From positions 158,448,627 to 158,512,626 of the forward strand of contig NC_053036.3 of the NCBI RefSeq assembly GCF_002575655.3: a stretch of DNA of 64,000 bases, in the 5' to 3' direction. Source of the stretch: Aegilops tauschii subsp. strangulata. Its lineage: Eukaryota > Streptophyta > Magnoliopsida > Poales > Poaceae. This document shows, piece after piece, positions 21,310 to 32,013 of this stretch. The notes beneath the pieces are model-generated. The model worked only from the letters and a program-made list of their open reading frames with translations, ran no database searches and was not told the origin of the DNA. The position numbers were made by a program, and so were the translations under genes. Position 1 is the first letter of the stretch; every line of letters starts with the position of its first letter.

Positions 21310-22701
21310 GTGGTTGAAACTGTAGATGTGCGGTTTGATGAAACTAACGGCTCGCAAAGAGAGCACCTGCCAAATGTGATAGATGAAGTTCCACCTAGTG
21401 AATCCATCAAGCTTATGGGAACTGGAGAAATCATACCATCTGAAGCTTGGGCTGAAGATGAACTTATCATTTCTGCACCTAATCAACCTGAAGACAATGC
21501 TCAGCCTGAAGACAATCCTCCTAATGATGACAATGATCAGCAAGAGCAAAATCTTCGTCCAGTTCATCCTTGTGTTGCAAATGAAGTACAGATTGAGAAG
21601 ATAATCGATAGCATCAATGCACCTGGTCCACTCACTCGTTCAAGAGCAACACAGCTAGCAAATTTCTGTGGGCACTTTGCATTTGTCTCAATATCAGAAC
21701 CCAAGAAAGTTGCTGAAGCCTTCATGGAACCTGAATGGATTCAAGCTATGCAAGAAGAGCTTCAACAGTTCAAGCTGAACAATGTGTGGGAACTAGTCAA
21801 GCGTCCTCGCCCTCGCAAGCACAACATAATATGCACCAAATGGATATATCGCAACAAGCAAGATGAGCATGGTCAAGTTGTCAGAAACAAGGCTCGTCTC
21901 GTTGCCCAAGGATACACTCAAGTTGAAGGGATTGACTTCGATGAAACATTTGCTACTGTGGCTAGGCTTGAAGCCATTCGCATACTGCTAGCCTACGCAA
22001 ATCATCACAACATCCTTCTGTATCAAATGGATGTGAAGAGTGCGTTTCTCAATGGCAAGATTGAAGAAGAAGTGTATGTTGCACAACCACCTGGCTTTGA
22101 AGATCCAAAACATCCTATGGTATACAAGCTCAACAAAGCATTGTATGGCCTCAAACAAGCTCCTCGCGCTTGGTATGACACACTCAAAGACTTCCTGAAG
22201 AGCAAAGGCTTCAAACCTGGTTCCCTGGATCCCACTCTCTTCACAAAGACATGTGATGCTGAACTGTTTGTGTGCCAAATATATGTGGATGACATTATCT
22301 TCGGTTGCACTAACCAGAAATACAGTGATGAGTTTGGACACATGATGCAAGAGCAATATCAGATGTCCATGATGGGTGAACTGAAGTTCTTCCGTGGTCT
22401 ACAAATTCGTCAGCAAAACAACGACATCTTCATATCTCAAGAGAAATATCTCAAATACTGCCTGAAGAAGTTTGGAATGCAAGACTGCAAAGGTTACACG
22501 ACGCGAATGCCAACCAAAAGTCATCTGGGTCCTGACGCCGATGGTAAAGAGTTCGATCAAAAGGTATACCGCTCCATGATTGGTTCTTTACTTTATTTAT
22601 GTGCATCTAGGCCAGATATAATGCTTAGTGTTTGCATGTGTGCCCGATTCCAAGCGGCACCAAAGGAATCGCATCACTTAGTTGTGAAGCGAATTCTTTG
22701 A
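21310..22701 (+). pseudogene. Reverse transcriptase of Maximus-like pol
   Basis: 463 codons open to a TGA at 22699-22701 (probably from CGA). RT blocks are in order: [80 protein letters not shown], the catalytic YVDDIIFG at about 22282-22305, and [17 protein letters not shown]. This is Copia-type RT of the Sirevirus/Maximus lineage, continuous with the integrase frame upstream apart from stops. It would copy element RNA to cDNA inside the particle. Confidence 0.9.
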
Positions 22702-23238
22702 TATTTGGCTTACACCCCAACATTAGGATTATGGTATCCAAAGGGCTCAGAGTTTGATCTAGTTGGATTCTTGGATGCTGATTATGCTGGTGACAAAGTG
22801 GATCGCAAGTCTACATCAGGCACATGTAACTTTCTGGGACTTTCACTTGTCTATTGGTCTTCAAAGAAGCAGAACTGTGTATCTCTCTCCACTGCTGAAT
22901 ATGAATACATTGCTGCTGGATCTTGCTGCGCTCAACTTCCATGGATGAAGCAAACACTCAAGGACTATGGCATCCATCTGAAACAAGTACCACTCTACTA
23001 CGACAATGAAAGCGCCATCAAGATTGCCAACAACCCAGTTCAGCACTCGAAGACAAAGCACATTGAGATTCTTCATCACTTTCTCAGAGATCATGTCATG
23101 AAGGAAGATATTGATATCATTCATGTCAACACTGAAGAGCAATTGGCAGATATCTTCACAAAGCCCTTGGATGAGAAAAGGTTTTGCAAGTTGCGGTGTG
23201 AGCTAAATATCTTGGAATCCTCGAATGTCTGTGATTAG
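22702..23238 (+). pseudogene. RNase H, end of Maximus-like pol
   Basis: The RT frame continues after the TGA at 22699. Motifs: FLDADYAGDKVDRKSTSGTC (first Asp), CVSLSTAEYEYIAAGSCCAQ (Glu), LYYDNESAIKIANNPVQHSK (Asp) and HFLRDHVMKEDI, then the usual QLADIFTKPL end and a natural stop at 23236-23238. It removes RNA from the RNA:DNA hybrid. The catalytic residues are present. Confidence 0.9.
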
Positions 23239-23811
23239 GCACACATCCTAACACTTATGCATGTTGATGACATAGATGTGCAACACACGATGTAATGTAT
23301 GTCTTCAATCAATGAAGACTTACACTTTGAGTGTGAATACATTAATTTGGAATGTGACTTTGGAGCGCCACGATAATTGTGCGTCATGTCTGGGTCTAAT
23401 ACTTCCTATACGGTGGGTAACACCACCACCAAATTCTTGTTTGAAGTGTTTTCTCCTAGCGTTACATTTGCTAAGTCTTCGCATTTGATTTATCTTCAAC
23501 ATAGATTTGTCTTCCTGATGATTTTCACCTTGTTAATTTGGTTTTACTCAGGTATATACATATACTTGTGTTCTGTCCTCCACAGCATTCACTTATAGCT
23601 ATGTCTTCTCGTTTGGATCTTTTGGACTAAGTGTTGAAACTATCAAATGTCTTCTCTGTGTCCTTGTCAGCAGAAGATACAGAAACAAACATTAAATCTA
23701 TTTTAAATGCTCAGTCCTTATTGCCTGAAACCTGGAGAAGCCGGAACGACCACCCGACAGTCCAGGCGTGCGTGGGAACATGGAACAACTTCCAATGTGT
23801 TGCATGTTCGC
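23239..23811 (+). other. Non-coding spacer between pol and env-like gene
   Basis: No reading frame is supported. It contains several GTCTTC/GAAGAC words, including the inverted pair GTCTTC-7nt-GAAGAC at 23301-23319. Confidence 0.6.
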
Positions 23812-23883
23812 CACGTGTCCCTCAGATGTGAACTGCCAGGGGCACCTGCGTAATTGCGATGTGTTGTCCCTCTCCCTATAAAT
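23812..23883 (+). promoter_or_regulatory. Internal promoter-like core before env-like gene
   Basis: CACGTGTC at 23812, CAGGG at 23837 and TATAAAT at 23877. In the 5' LTR the offsets from the G-box are 23 and 64; here they are 25 and 65. A C/T-rich leader and an ATG follow. Inference: this is a second, LTR-like promoter driving the env-like gene. Confidence 0.5.
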
Positions 23884-23960
23884 GCACAACCCATCGCGGT
23901 CAAAATCTTTCTTCCACCTCTCCACCTCGACAAACCCTAGCGCCCCCGCTAGCTCTCGAC

Positions 23961-24053
23961 GATGCCGGCGACGAAGCGCTTAGCTGCCGCGACCTCACCG
24001 ACGCCGTCCTCACGCCGGCCGTGGACCTCTTCTGCTCCGCCGCCGCCGTAGGT
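23961..24053 (+). CDS. Short GC-rich leader ORF or exon of env-like gene
   Basis: The ATG at 23961 opens MPATKRLAAATSPTPSSRRP and nine further residues to a TAG at about 24048. A donor-like GTAGGT overlaps the stop, so this is more likely a first exon than a complete gene. The GC content is far above the surroundings. The next 400 bp (24060-24450) looks intron-like (T-rich, non-coding) and ends in an acceptor-like TGTCACAG at 24445-24452. Peptide function is unknown. Confidence 0.4.
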
Positions 24054-24456
24054 GTCCTCCGTTGCCAAGTTAGGGCACGGAAGATCGAACTGCTCGGACT
24101 CCTCTCTACTCCGTCTAGCAGTTCATCATGCGGTAATTAAAACTCACTTTTTACTGTCTTTGATCTGATGGATTCATCCTTCCTCACCAAAAGTGGTTTG
24201 TGTGGCTACAAATTTGGATCTATCCTGTTCTGCATCTCATATAATGCCTAGTATATTCACTTGCTTAACACGTAGTTAGATTCCTCACTTGTACCTATTC
24301 TTGGATTTGTACAAATCTGGAACCAAATCCCAACATCAACTGAATGTCTTCGCACTATGAGGTCAATGTCTTCTAAACTGATTTTTCTTCAAAATCTTCT
24401 GAGAATGCATATGACCTCTTCCCCTTCCCTCGCATCTCTAATGCTGTCACAGGTAC

Positions 24457-26830
24457 ATGTCTGTGGGAGAATCCCTTGGTTCTCATAGTCTGCATTCATT
24501 TGCAGAATTCTTACAGCATCACATCAATTCTCCCGAAGCTAGTTCTTGTCTGACCAGCAAACGGAAGCCTTTACCAGTTTTGAAGCCTTTTAGTCTGAAC
24601 TCCATGGCAACAGAAAAGTCTGCAAGAAAGGGCGGCAGGCAGCGCCGTGGGGGGCGTCAAGGGATTTGCTACCAGATCTCTATGAGCTGTACAAGACTGA
24701 TCCAGAAGAGGATTATAATCAACGCAAAACACGAATCCAGTGGATTCGAAGATATTGGTCCGAGCAATGGTTCAAATACCGATTCGTGACCCAGGAGTAC
24801 GCTGAGAAGAATGCCATCAAGATTCCTTGGGGTGATATTCTCTTTCAAAATCTTCAACCCAAGAACAGAGCTGAAGCTATTGCTCAGGGCTTCTACCCCT
24901 GTATGGTCCGTGGACCACAGCCTGCCAATGCCGACCCATCATCATTGCTATGGTGTCGTGACGATAATCTTTTCAAGCACAACTTTTAGCATGCAAAGGC
25001 ATCGGCCAAAGAGAACAAGAAGAGTCTCGGATGCGATTTCAACCCAGGGCCTTCTGCTCCGCGGGCTGATGGCACACGTGATGCCAATCCAAATGTCATC
25101 GACCCCTTCAACAACTTTGATGGTCTCCTCTCCTACATCGCTGCTCAGAGGGCCATAGTGGATCAGTCTTGAGATGAAGCTGATTCTGATGAAGCTCCTG
25201 CTCCACCGAAGCCTCAAAAGCAGAAGAAACCCAAGGCTTCAAAGCCCTCCACTGCACCAAGAGCTTCGCGTGCAAAGCCTCTGGCCACTGCTCCTCCTGC
25301 ACCAAGTGTGCATTCTGAAGATCTCTCTCGCATCTCCAAGTCTGAGAAGACGAAGAAGCCCATGCAGACTACTGGTTAAGCACTAACCCCAGCTACCGTT
25401 CTGAGGAATGAGAACGAAGCCATTGATCTGTCTAGTGACGACGATCTTGGCGATGATGCTCTTGAGCTGTTGATAAAGAGCAAGCAAGAGGCGGAAATCT
25501 TCAACGATCTTCCCCTTTTTGATGTGGACATCCTGAACAAGTTCATTGATGAGTGGTTTGATAGCCCAAACCTCAGCTTTGATGATCTTCAGCTTCCTGT
25601 TGGCCTCAGTGTTTCATTCCATGGAGCCATTGCTCCTGAGCTGGCTCTAGCTCAGAGGATTGTTGAGCTAAAGAACAAAATTGACTATGAAAAGGCTCAG
25701 TTCAAGAAGCATATGGCCAAGCTCAGTGTGACTGATGTCCAAAACTTCAAGCAAATGATGCATGAGCTCAAGGAGGCGTTTTACAAGAAACGTGACGAAG
25801 CTAAAGGTTCACGAGAGCACATGAAACTCCTCGCTGCCAAATGTATTCAAGCTTACAATGAAGCTGAGAAGCGCAAGGCACTTGGGCGTCCCGGCATCGA
25901 CCCCAAGATGGCTGCCAAGAAGAAGAAGAAGCCTGTTGTGGATCAAGCTGAAGCATCCAGACGGGAAGAACTTCGCATTGTCTTCCCCGCCAGCATGACA
26001 GGCATGAAGCCAAAGGTCCCCACAGTGGCTTCAGAACTCAAGAAAACAAGGTCAGCTGAAGCCGAAGCCAGAAAGCGCAAGTCCAAGAACACCACTGATG
26101 AAGCTCCACCAACCAAGAAGAGAAAAACCAAGAAGAAAGATCGGGCTGCTCCCACAGAGCCCCTTGTCGTCGAGCCAATCTCAGTTGCTCGTCCTGCGTC
26201 TGCACATCAAGAGCGTCGTTTGATAGTTCATGAGCCTGCTACCACAGAGGCTCCGGAAGCTAAAGATATTCTAGCTGTTGACCCCACCACAGCTGAAGAC
26301 ATTGGTCCCCAAGACAATGTAGAAGATGATGAAGTCCTTCCTCAGATCGAGCACAACTTGGTATCATCGCCTGTTCTCACGAACAGCGAACTCATCAGCA
26401 TTGGTCATCCTTTGACGCCAATTGCTCAGGATGATTCATGGGCTGATCACCCTCAAGACTCCCCCCGTGAAGAAGAATCACCAAGTACTCCCCCAACTCA
26501 AGTCACCTCACCGGTGCTTGATGATGATGACTTTGTGGCCCAGACAACTCCATCTCCACAAGTGTTGCCAGCGTTTCGCAGGCTTCGCAAAGGACCAAGG
26601 CCACAAGTCACTCTTTCGAGCGTTCCAGAAGGAGAAGAGCACCAACACTCAGTATCACGCCAAGTGTTTCCTGAAGCCACTCCAACTGCGAACGTCTCAG
26701 AGTCTGAAGCCAAAGTTGCTGAAGACATTCCGGCTGCATCAGTCGATGAACAAGAAGAACCCCATCTAGAAGAAGAACATGTTGCTACACCCCCGTCCAA
26801 CCAAGAAGTTGTTCCGACCCTCCAGCTACT
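24457..26830 (+). pseudogene. env-like ORF of Maximus-like element, N-terminal part
   Basis: Reading starts in the frame at 24457 (an ATG at 24604 begins MATEKSARKGGRQ), shifts near 24660, then runs in one frame from 24666 to about 26815. Three stops interrupt it: TAG 24987, TGA 25170, TAA 25377. Features in order: a basic start, a folded segment (YELYKTDPEEDYNQRKTRIQ, QWFKYRFVTQEYAEKNAIKI), a Lys/Pro/Ala linker, a helical segment (IVELKNKIDYEKAQFKKHMA), a strongly basic nuclear-signal-like run (PPTKKRKTKKKDRAA) and a long acidic/Pro/Ser region. I see no signal peptide and no membrane segment, so 'env-like' is positional only. A base is missing in a C run near 26818. Confidence 0.82.
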
Positions 26831-28744
26831 CAAGTGGAGGTCGATAACATTGAGGCAGCCACAAACATCAATACTGAAGCCAATGACGTTGTCATGGCTG
26901 AAGCAAATGTGGCGCCTGAAGTTAATGTGGTGCCAGACGTAAATGCACCTGAAGCCAATGCTGCACCTGATGCAAATCTGCAGCCTGAAGCTACTACCAA
27001 TGCCACTGCTCCTGTACCGCCTCCAAGGCCACACACTATTGAGCAAGCATTTGATCGTGGTCAGCCGGTTACTGTCCGCTGGCCCATTCTGGTTCCTCCA
27101 CCTGTTGCCGGTCCACAATTTGACTATCATGTAGAGCACATGCCTCAGGTCCAGAAGCCTAAGCCAAGGTTGCCAAGGTTTCCAGGTACTGCAACTTCAC
27201 CAAGATCTTTCAATGCAAATGGCTTCATTGCACACAACACTTTCTTTGATAGTGCCAACAACCCCTACTCGGAGCCAAGAATTTTGTCTAATCGGTTCTG
27301 GAGCCATCAGCAACGCAGTTACTATTTTTTTCCTGTGTTCTCTATGATCAAGGGCACATCTTTCCACATATGCATCTGACTGTGAAGCTATTGCTGGACT
27401 GCCCTGCTTAGAAGAAGCCCTTGACTGTTTTCGAGATGTTGGTCTGCTGAAATTTGTGACTGATAAAGAGCATTGGAATGAAGAGCTTCTGCTGCAATTC
27501 TATGCCACCCTCCACATTCACGGCTACAACAGGGATCCTAAGACATGGATCCTTAGTGGATGACAGGCAATGTACATCACGAAGCTAAATCTCTCGATAT
27601 CATTGAGCTCACTGGCCTGCCCACTCCAGGTGAAGTCTTTGAACCTGGTTGTCAGCTTCACCGCAATCCTTTGGAGAGCATTTTTCAGAAGCCTGAGCCC
27701 AACATGAGCCAAATGCTGAGCATGATGAAGCCACTGACACGTGACGCCGAATATCCACGAGAATTCTTTGTTGAAGACCTAGAGTATCTGCCCCGCACAA
27801 TCTATCATATCATAAGGCGAACTCTATGGCCCATCAAGGGACATTCATCTGCAGCGAAGCTTGAAGGAGCAATGAAGACATTGGTCTCTTATATCTTCAA
27901 TGGCATCAGCTTCAATGCTCAAGACTTCTTTATCAGGCAATTGGATGCATCTGGCTCTGATCTTTTTGGATTGAAATTCTATGCTCCATGGGTTATGCGC
28001 CTTATCATGCTTCACTCTGCGGTCAACTATCAGCCATCTGCGCGCAACCACCTGATATTCTTGCTAGAGGTTGATATGTCTGTCGAAGCCATCTACCCAG
28101 AACCTGCCAAGGAGCCCATTTATCTTCACAACGCTGATCACCAAAGCTTCACTCAGCCCATTGAAGGAGTTCTGGCTGCCACTCGTGTTTATCCTTTGGC
28201 TGGCAATACACGTGCACCTCATCATGCCCATACTGAAGCCACCAAAAGCACAATAGCTCAAAGGCCTCGAAAGCGTTCTCATGTTCTCAATGACCGAGAG
28301 CTTCTCGTTGCCTTGCATCAAAAGCAAGATAAGCATCACTACTGGCTAAAGCGTCAGATGCAAAGCCTCTTGGTGGACGTCAACCGCATTCGCAACCTTG
28401 CCACCAAGAATGCATTTGTCACTCACGAAACATGTCGGAGGTCATGGAAGAGTCTGATATTGCTCAGTGTTGAAGCTGATCTTCAAGACGATGGCTTCAC
28501 TGAAAGATTCAAGTTTGATTCCACTCCTCCCAGGAATGTTGTCCTGCATTGGACTCCCTCACTTGAAGACTCTGACTATTCATCCTCAGCTGCAACTGTT
28601 AATGCCAGAGTCATTGATGACGAAGATGATGCTACTTCACCACCTCCAACTTCGGCGCGTATTGACACTGCACCAAGTTTTTCTGCACCACCAATCCTCA
28701 ACGACGACCCTTCTGCTTCACCTACTCCTCATGGGAACGAGTAG
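26831..28744 (+). pseudogene. env-like ORF of Maximus-like element, C-terminal part
   Basis: The frame continues at 26834-27379, shifts near 27330 and again joins the frame at 27560-28744, where the last 394 codons are open. An Ala/Pro/Glu-rich stretch precedes a folded core at about 27380-28300 (EHWNEELLLQFYATLHIHGY, then LPRTIYHIIRRTLWPIKGHS and WVMRLIMLHSAVNYQPSARN), followed by a helical and an acidic tail. The 'W-N-(E/D)-E-L-x-x-Q-F-Y' core recurs in the env-like ORF of the second Sirevirus (53400-53450) and resembles the family annotated as putative plant transposon protein. No transmembrane segment is visible. Confidence 0.82.
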
Positions 28745-28782
28745 AGGCTCTATGTCTTCAAACCTTTTTGGTCCTTACTGAC

Positions 28783-29290
28783 AAAAGGGGGAGAAGCATA
28801 TGAGTTGATAGTCTTCAAGCGGGTCCTTATGGGTGGTTGCTATACTTTTTCCAAGTGTTTACAACTCTCGCTTTCGATACTTTTGGTTCTTTGAGTTGTA
28901 ACACTTAAACTTCATGGTCATCTGCTACTTTTTCTGCAATTCTGTGATGCGATGATAAATTCCGCATATGCGATGATAAATTCCGCATATGCGATGATAA
29001 ATCCCGCACGAAGTCATATTGCAGACGTCCATTTTTCATTATGCATGTCATTATCTTCGTTATATCTAATCATGCATGATGAATTGCCTTCATAAGTTGA
29101 AGAGGATCTCCACAAGTACAACTTGCCATGTGCATTTGCATTCCAAAAGCAAAATACTTATATGCACATCTTTAGGGGGAGCCTTTTGCTACTTATGAAG
29201 ACAATACCTTAATCCTTTACAATTTCACATACTTTTATCCCCGTTGAAAACTTCAACCAGTTTGTCATCAATCACCAAAAAGGGGGAGAT
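28783..29290 (+). promoter_or_regulatory. Three PPT-like tracts and the functional polypurine tract
   Basis: AAAAGGGGGAGAAG at 28783, TTTAGGGGGAGCC at 29171 and AAAAAGGGGGAGAT at 29276-29290, directly before the 3' LTR. Multiple PPT-like tracts are a known Sirevirus hallmark. The last one is the plus-strand primer site by position. Confidence 0.82.
28947..29009. repeat. Three tandem 21-bp units with inverted ends
   Basis: Three head-to-tail copies of a 21-bp unit starting ATGCGATGATAAATTCCGCA. The first two are identical and the third has one change. Each unit starts ATGCG and ends CGCAT, so each can fold back or pair with a neighbour. They lie between the first and second PPT-like tracts. 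Confidence 0.88.
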
Positions 29291-30595
29291 TGTAAGTGCA
29301 TCTAGTGCCACCCCTAGTTGGTTTTGGACTATTGACGACAAACCTGGTTGAGGGACTAATGTGTTTGTGAGAATTGCAGGATAACACAGGTTGTAGTCCC
29401 TCATTGATTTGGTTTACCTACCGGAGATGACCCCTAAAAATGTGTGAAGAGATTGAAGACAATGGTGGTATGTGAAGACAATCACATCGAAGCTTATGAC
29501 TCGAGAAGACATAGTTGTTTCGTAGTTTCCTTTTCTTCTTTGTTGAGTCATAGGAACCACCGTATTGTTAAGTAGGGTCCAAGTGAACAAAGTCAGAGTG
29601 ACTGAAGTGATGCTCAACCAAATCCTATGTCTTCGAGCAAAGACAGTGAGAGCAAATCTTATCCAGAGTTGGATGAGTCAGCTTTACTTGTAGCCCAAGT
29701 CAAGCTGTCGTGTGTGTTTGAAATCTGACCGTTGGAACACGTGTCAGTTCCTTAGTGACCCAGGGTCATTTCGGACAAATCGGGTCGGGTTGCCTAGTGG
29801 CTATAAAAACCCCACCCCCTACACCATAAATTGGTGGATGCTCAAAGTTAGTGCACGACTTTTGTCGTTTGAGAGCAACCCACGTCCGAAGCTTTTGAGA
29901 GAGAGAAATCCTTGTGAGGACAAAACCCAAACACCCAGAGCCAAAGAGTGTTAGCCATCACTGAAGTCTTTATGTCCGCGTGATCTGAAGACTTGTTACA
30001 CTTGAGGATTGTGAATCCTCCAGCCGGTTAGGCGTCGCGTTCTGAGCATCCAAGAGTTATTGTGGATCGCCGGTGAACGAAGTCTGTGAAGGTTTGGAAG
30101 TCTACCTTGAAGACTTACCAGAGTGATTGGGCGAGGACTGGGTGTCCTTAGCTCAAGGGGAATAAGGTGAAGACACGGTCTTCTGAGTTAAATCTCAGCC
30201 TCCCTAACCAGACGTACAGTTGTCACAGCAACTGGAACTGGTCCAAGAAATCCTTGTCCTCACCAAGCAATTGGTTCTATCCTCTCCCTCTCTTTACTTT
30301 CAGTTTGTCTTCGTGAAGTCATTGCCTGTCTGTGCTACCTATTTGACTTCACTGTGTGACATCTATTGTTGTTTAGCTTCATACTATCTTCCATCCTGAT
30401 CATTACTACCTAGCTGCTATTAGTCTTCGTGCTTTCACTTCATTGAATACTTGACTATGGCCTGCCTAGTGTAGTCTACCTTCCGCTGCATGTTAATAGG
30501 TTCATTTCTATTGTTTGTCTTTGAAGCTCTCATGTTTTGAAGACTTTCATAAAAATGGCCTATTCACCCCCTCTCGTCGATAACTAGCACTTTCA
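29291..30595 (+). repeat. 3' LTR of Maximus-like element
   Basis: 1305 bp, TGTAAG...TTTCA. TATA box TATAAAAA at 29802. It differs from the 5' LTR by an indel of about 30 bp and scattered substitutions. Confidence 0.92.
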
Positions 30596-32013
30596 ATAGC
30601 CACTATGTAACTAGCCTTGCTTATTGGATTCAAAAGCTTAACTTTCACTCCTGCTTACAATATGTCGAGTATTTAACAAAAAACTACCACTTTCAACCAG
30701 CCCTAGGAAGAAACTATTGTGTAAAAAATAGGAAAAACATACCCAAAATTTCTTAATCCGTGCCAAAAACTAATACCTAGTGCCGACTAGGCTCGTTTAA
30801 ACCCGTTTATGACAGGGTTGGCCCACACGTACGTGCTGACGAGGCAGCTTAAACCAACACATTTTGTTTGACCGTTGACATGAGGGACCCACATCTGACC
30901 TTCTATCCTGTTATATCCCCCCTCAAATCATTATTTTTCCTCAACATTACTTCAAACAGTACTGATGTGTGTTCGTCGGTGGCACCGGTGATGAGTGAGC
31001 TGGCCGCCGCTCCGTCGGACGGGCCGGACGCCGCGCTGGCCTCTGCTCGGGTTGGCAGGCTGGCCCGAGCGTGACTCACGCACGAGCAAGCTGCCGCACT
31101 GGCCTTCGCTCGAGCCAGATGGCTTGTCTTAGCGCGGCGCGCGCGAGCAAGCCGCCGCGCCGCCGTGCTAATCTAGCTAGCAAATCTTGCAGACAAGCAG
31201 CTGGACGGAGCTATCTTGGCTTGCTAGCGGACGCGAGCGCCGGATGGAGCTTGCATCCGGGCTGCCGCAAGATGGGCTCCGCACCGCCGGCGGTTTTGAC
31301 CTTGCCTTCCGTCGGCGGCGGTAGCTGCGTCCCATGGCCGAGAATGACTAGGTGAACGGGCCAGAGGTAGGAGGTCACTCGGGGATTTTTGTGCAGACTG
31401 ACATGTAGGTCCCACAAGTCATAACGCCTAACTTGCCGGTCGAATAGAAGGCGTTGACTTAAGGGCGACATGGGTTGAAACGTGCCTATAACGGCACTTT
31501 GTAGAGTAGTCATTTCTTGGTAGGGCTGGTTGGTAAGGGCATGCACAATGGTTGATAAGGTAGTCTTATCTTAGGTCTGTCACGTATGCAAGTGGTAGTA
31601 GTTTCTTGGCATTATTAGTGGTTTCTTGTAAGGAACAATGTAGTACTAGCGGCAAAAGGCGATTCTAGGTTGCGTTGTACTCCAACGAGTACTACTAGTG
31701 GTCGCGGGAGTGTATACCTTGTTTTGTGGGTTTGATCCCGGCCGAACGCACGGCGGCTTTCTTTAAATAATAACTTTGCTGCGAGCCAATATTGTACACG
31801 GGTAGTTTGAGTTTTGAAGTCGAACGGACGTGTCGCACCACAATCTGGGTGCACTGGATAGCCCAGCCACATGAACAGGTTTTCCTTCCCATCATCTCGT
31901 GGCTCGCGTGCTCGCCCAAGCCGCACCTCGCTTGCAGCTTCCTCATCAGCTACTAGCATATTTAAACTAGAGCCTCCCAATTAAGCCCGAGGAGCCGGAA
32001 AAGCCTGGCGCGG
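30596..32013. other. Intergenic stretch, no supported gene
   Basis: It contains a GC-rich patch (30960-31340) whose open frames are compositional, a possible MITE end 'gggcatgcacaatggttgataag' at 31538, and otherwise nothing recognised. No RNA gene seen. Confidence 0.45.

Larger units (their letters stand above)
14090..30595 (+). mobile_element. Complete Maximus-like Sirevirus (Copia) with nested solo LTR
   Basis: The LTRs are 14090-15425 and 29291-30595, starting TGTAAGTGCATCTAGTGCC and ending ACTTTCA. The TSDs are atagg (14085-14089) and atagc (30596-30600), 4 of 5 matching. The PBS tggtatcagagc at 15428 is complementary to initiator-Met tRNA. The gene order gag-protease-integrase-RT-RNase H followed by a long env-like gene, with several PPT-like tracts, is the Sirevirus arrangement. 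Removing the nested solo LTR gives about 14.8 kb, matching Maximus as I know it. Many stops and frameshifts make it inactive. Confidence 0.92.

Noticed and set aside
23859..24140. 93-codon frame over the internal promoter
   Set aside because: Out of frame with the ATG at 23961 and crosses the donor-like site.
26498..27139. 213-codon minus-strand frame opposite the env-like ORF
   Set aside because: Mirror of Pro/Ala/Glu codon bias on the sense strand.
30868..31355. GC-rich frames rich in Ala/Arg/Ser
   Set aside because: No domain, no supporting splice or start context.
31538..31640. Possible MITE beginning 'gggcatgcacaatgg'
   Set aside because: No matching opposite terminus or TSD found; noted only as a possible end.
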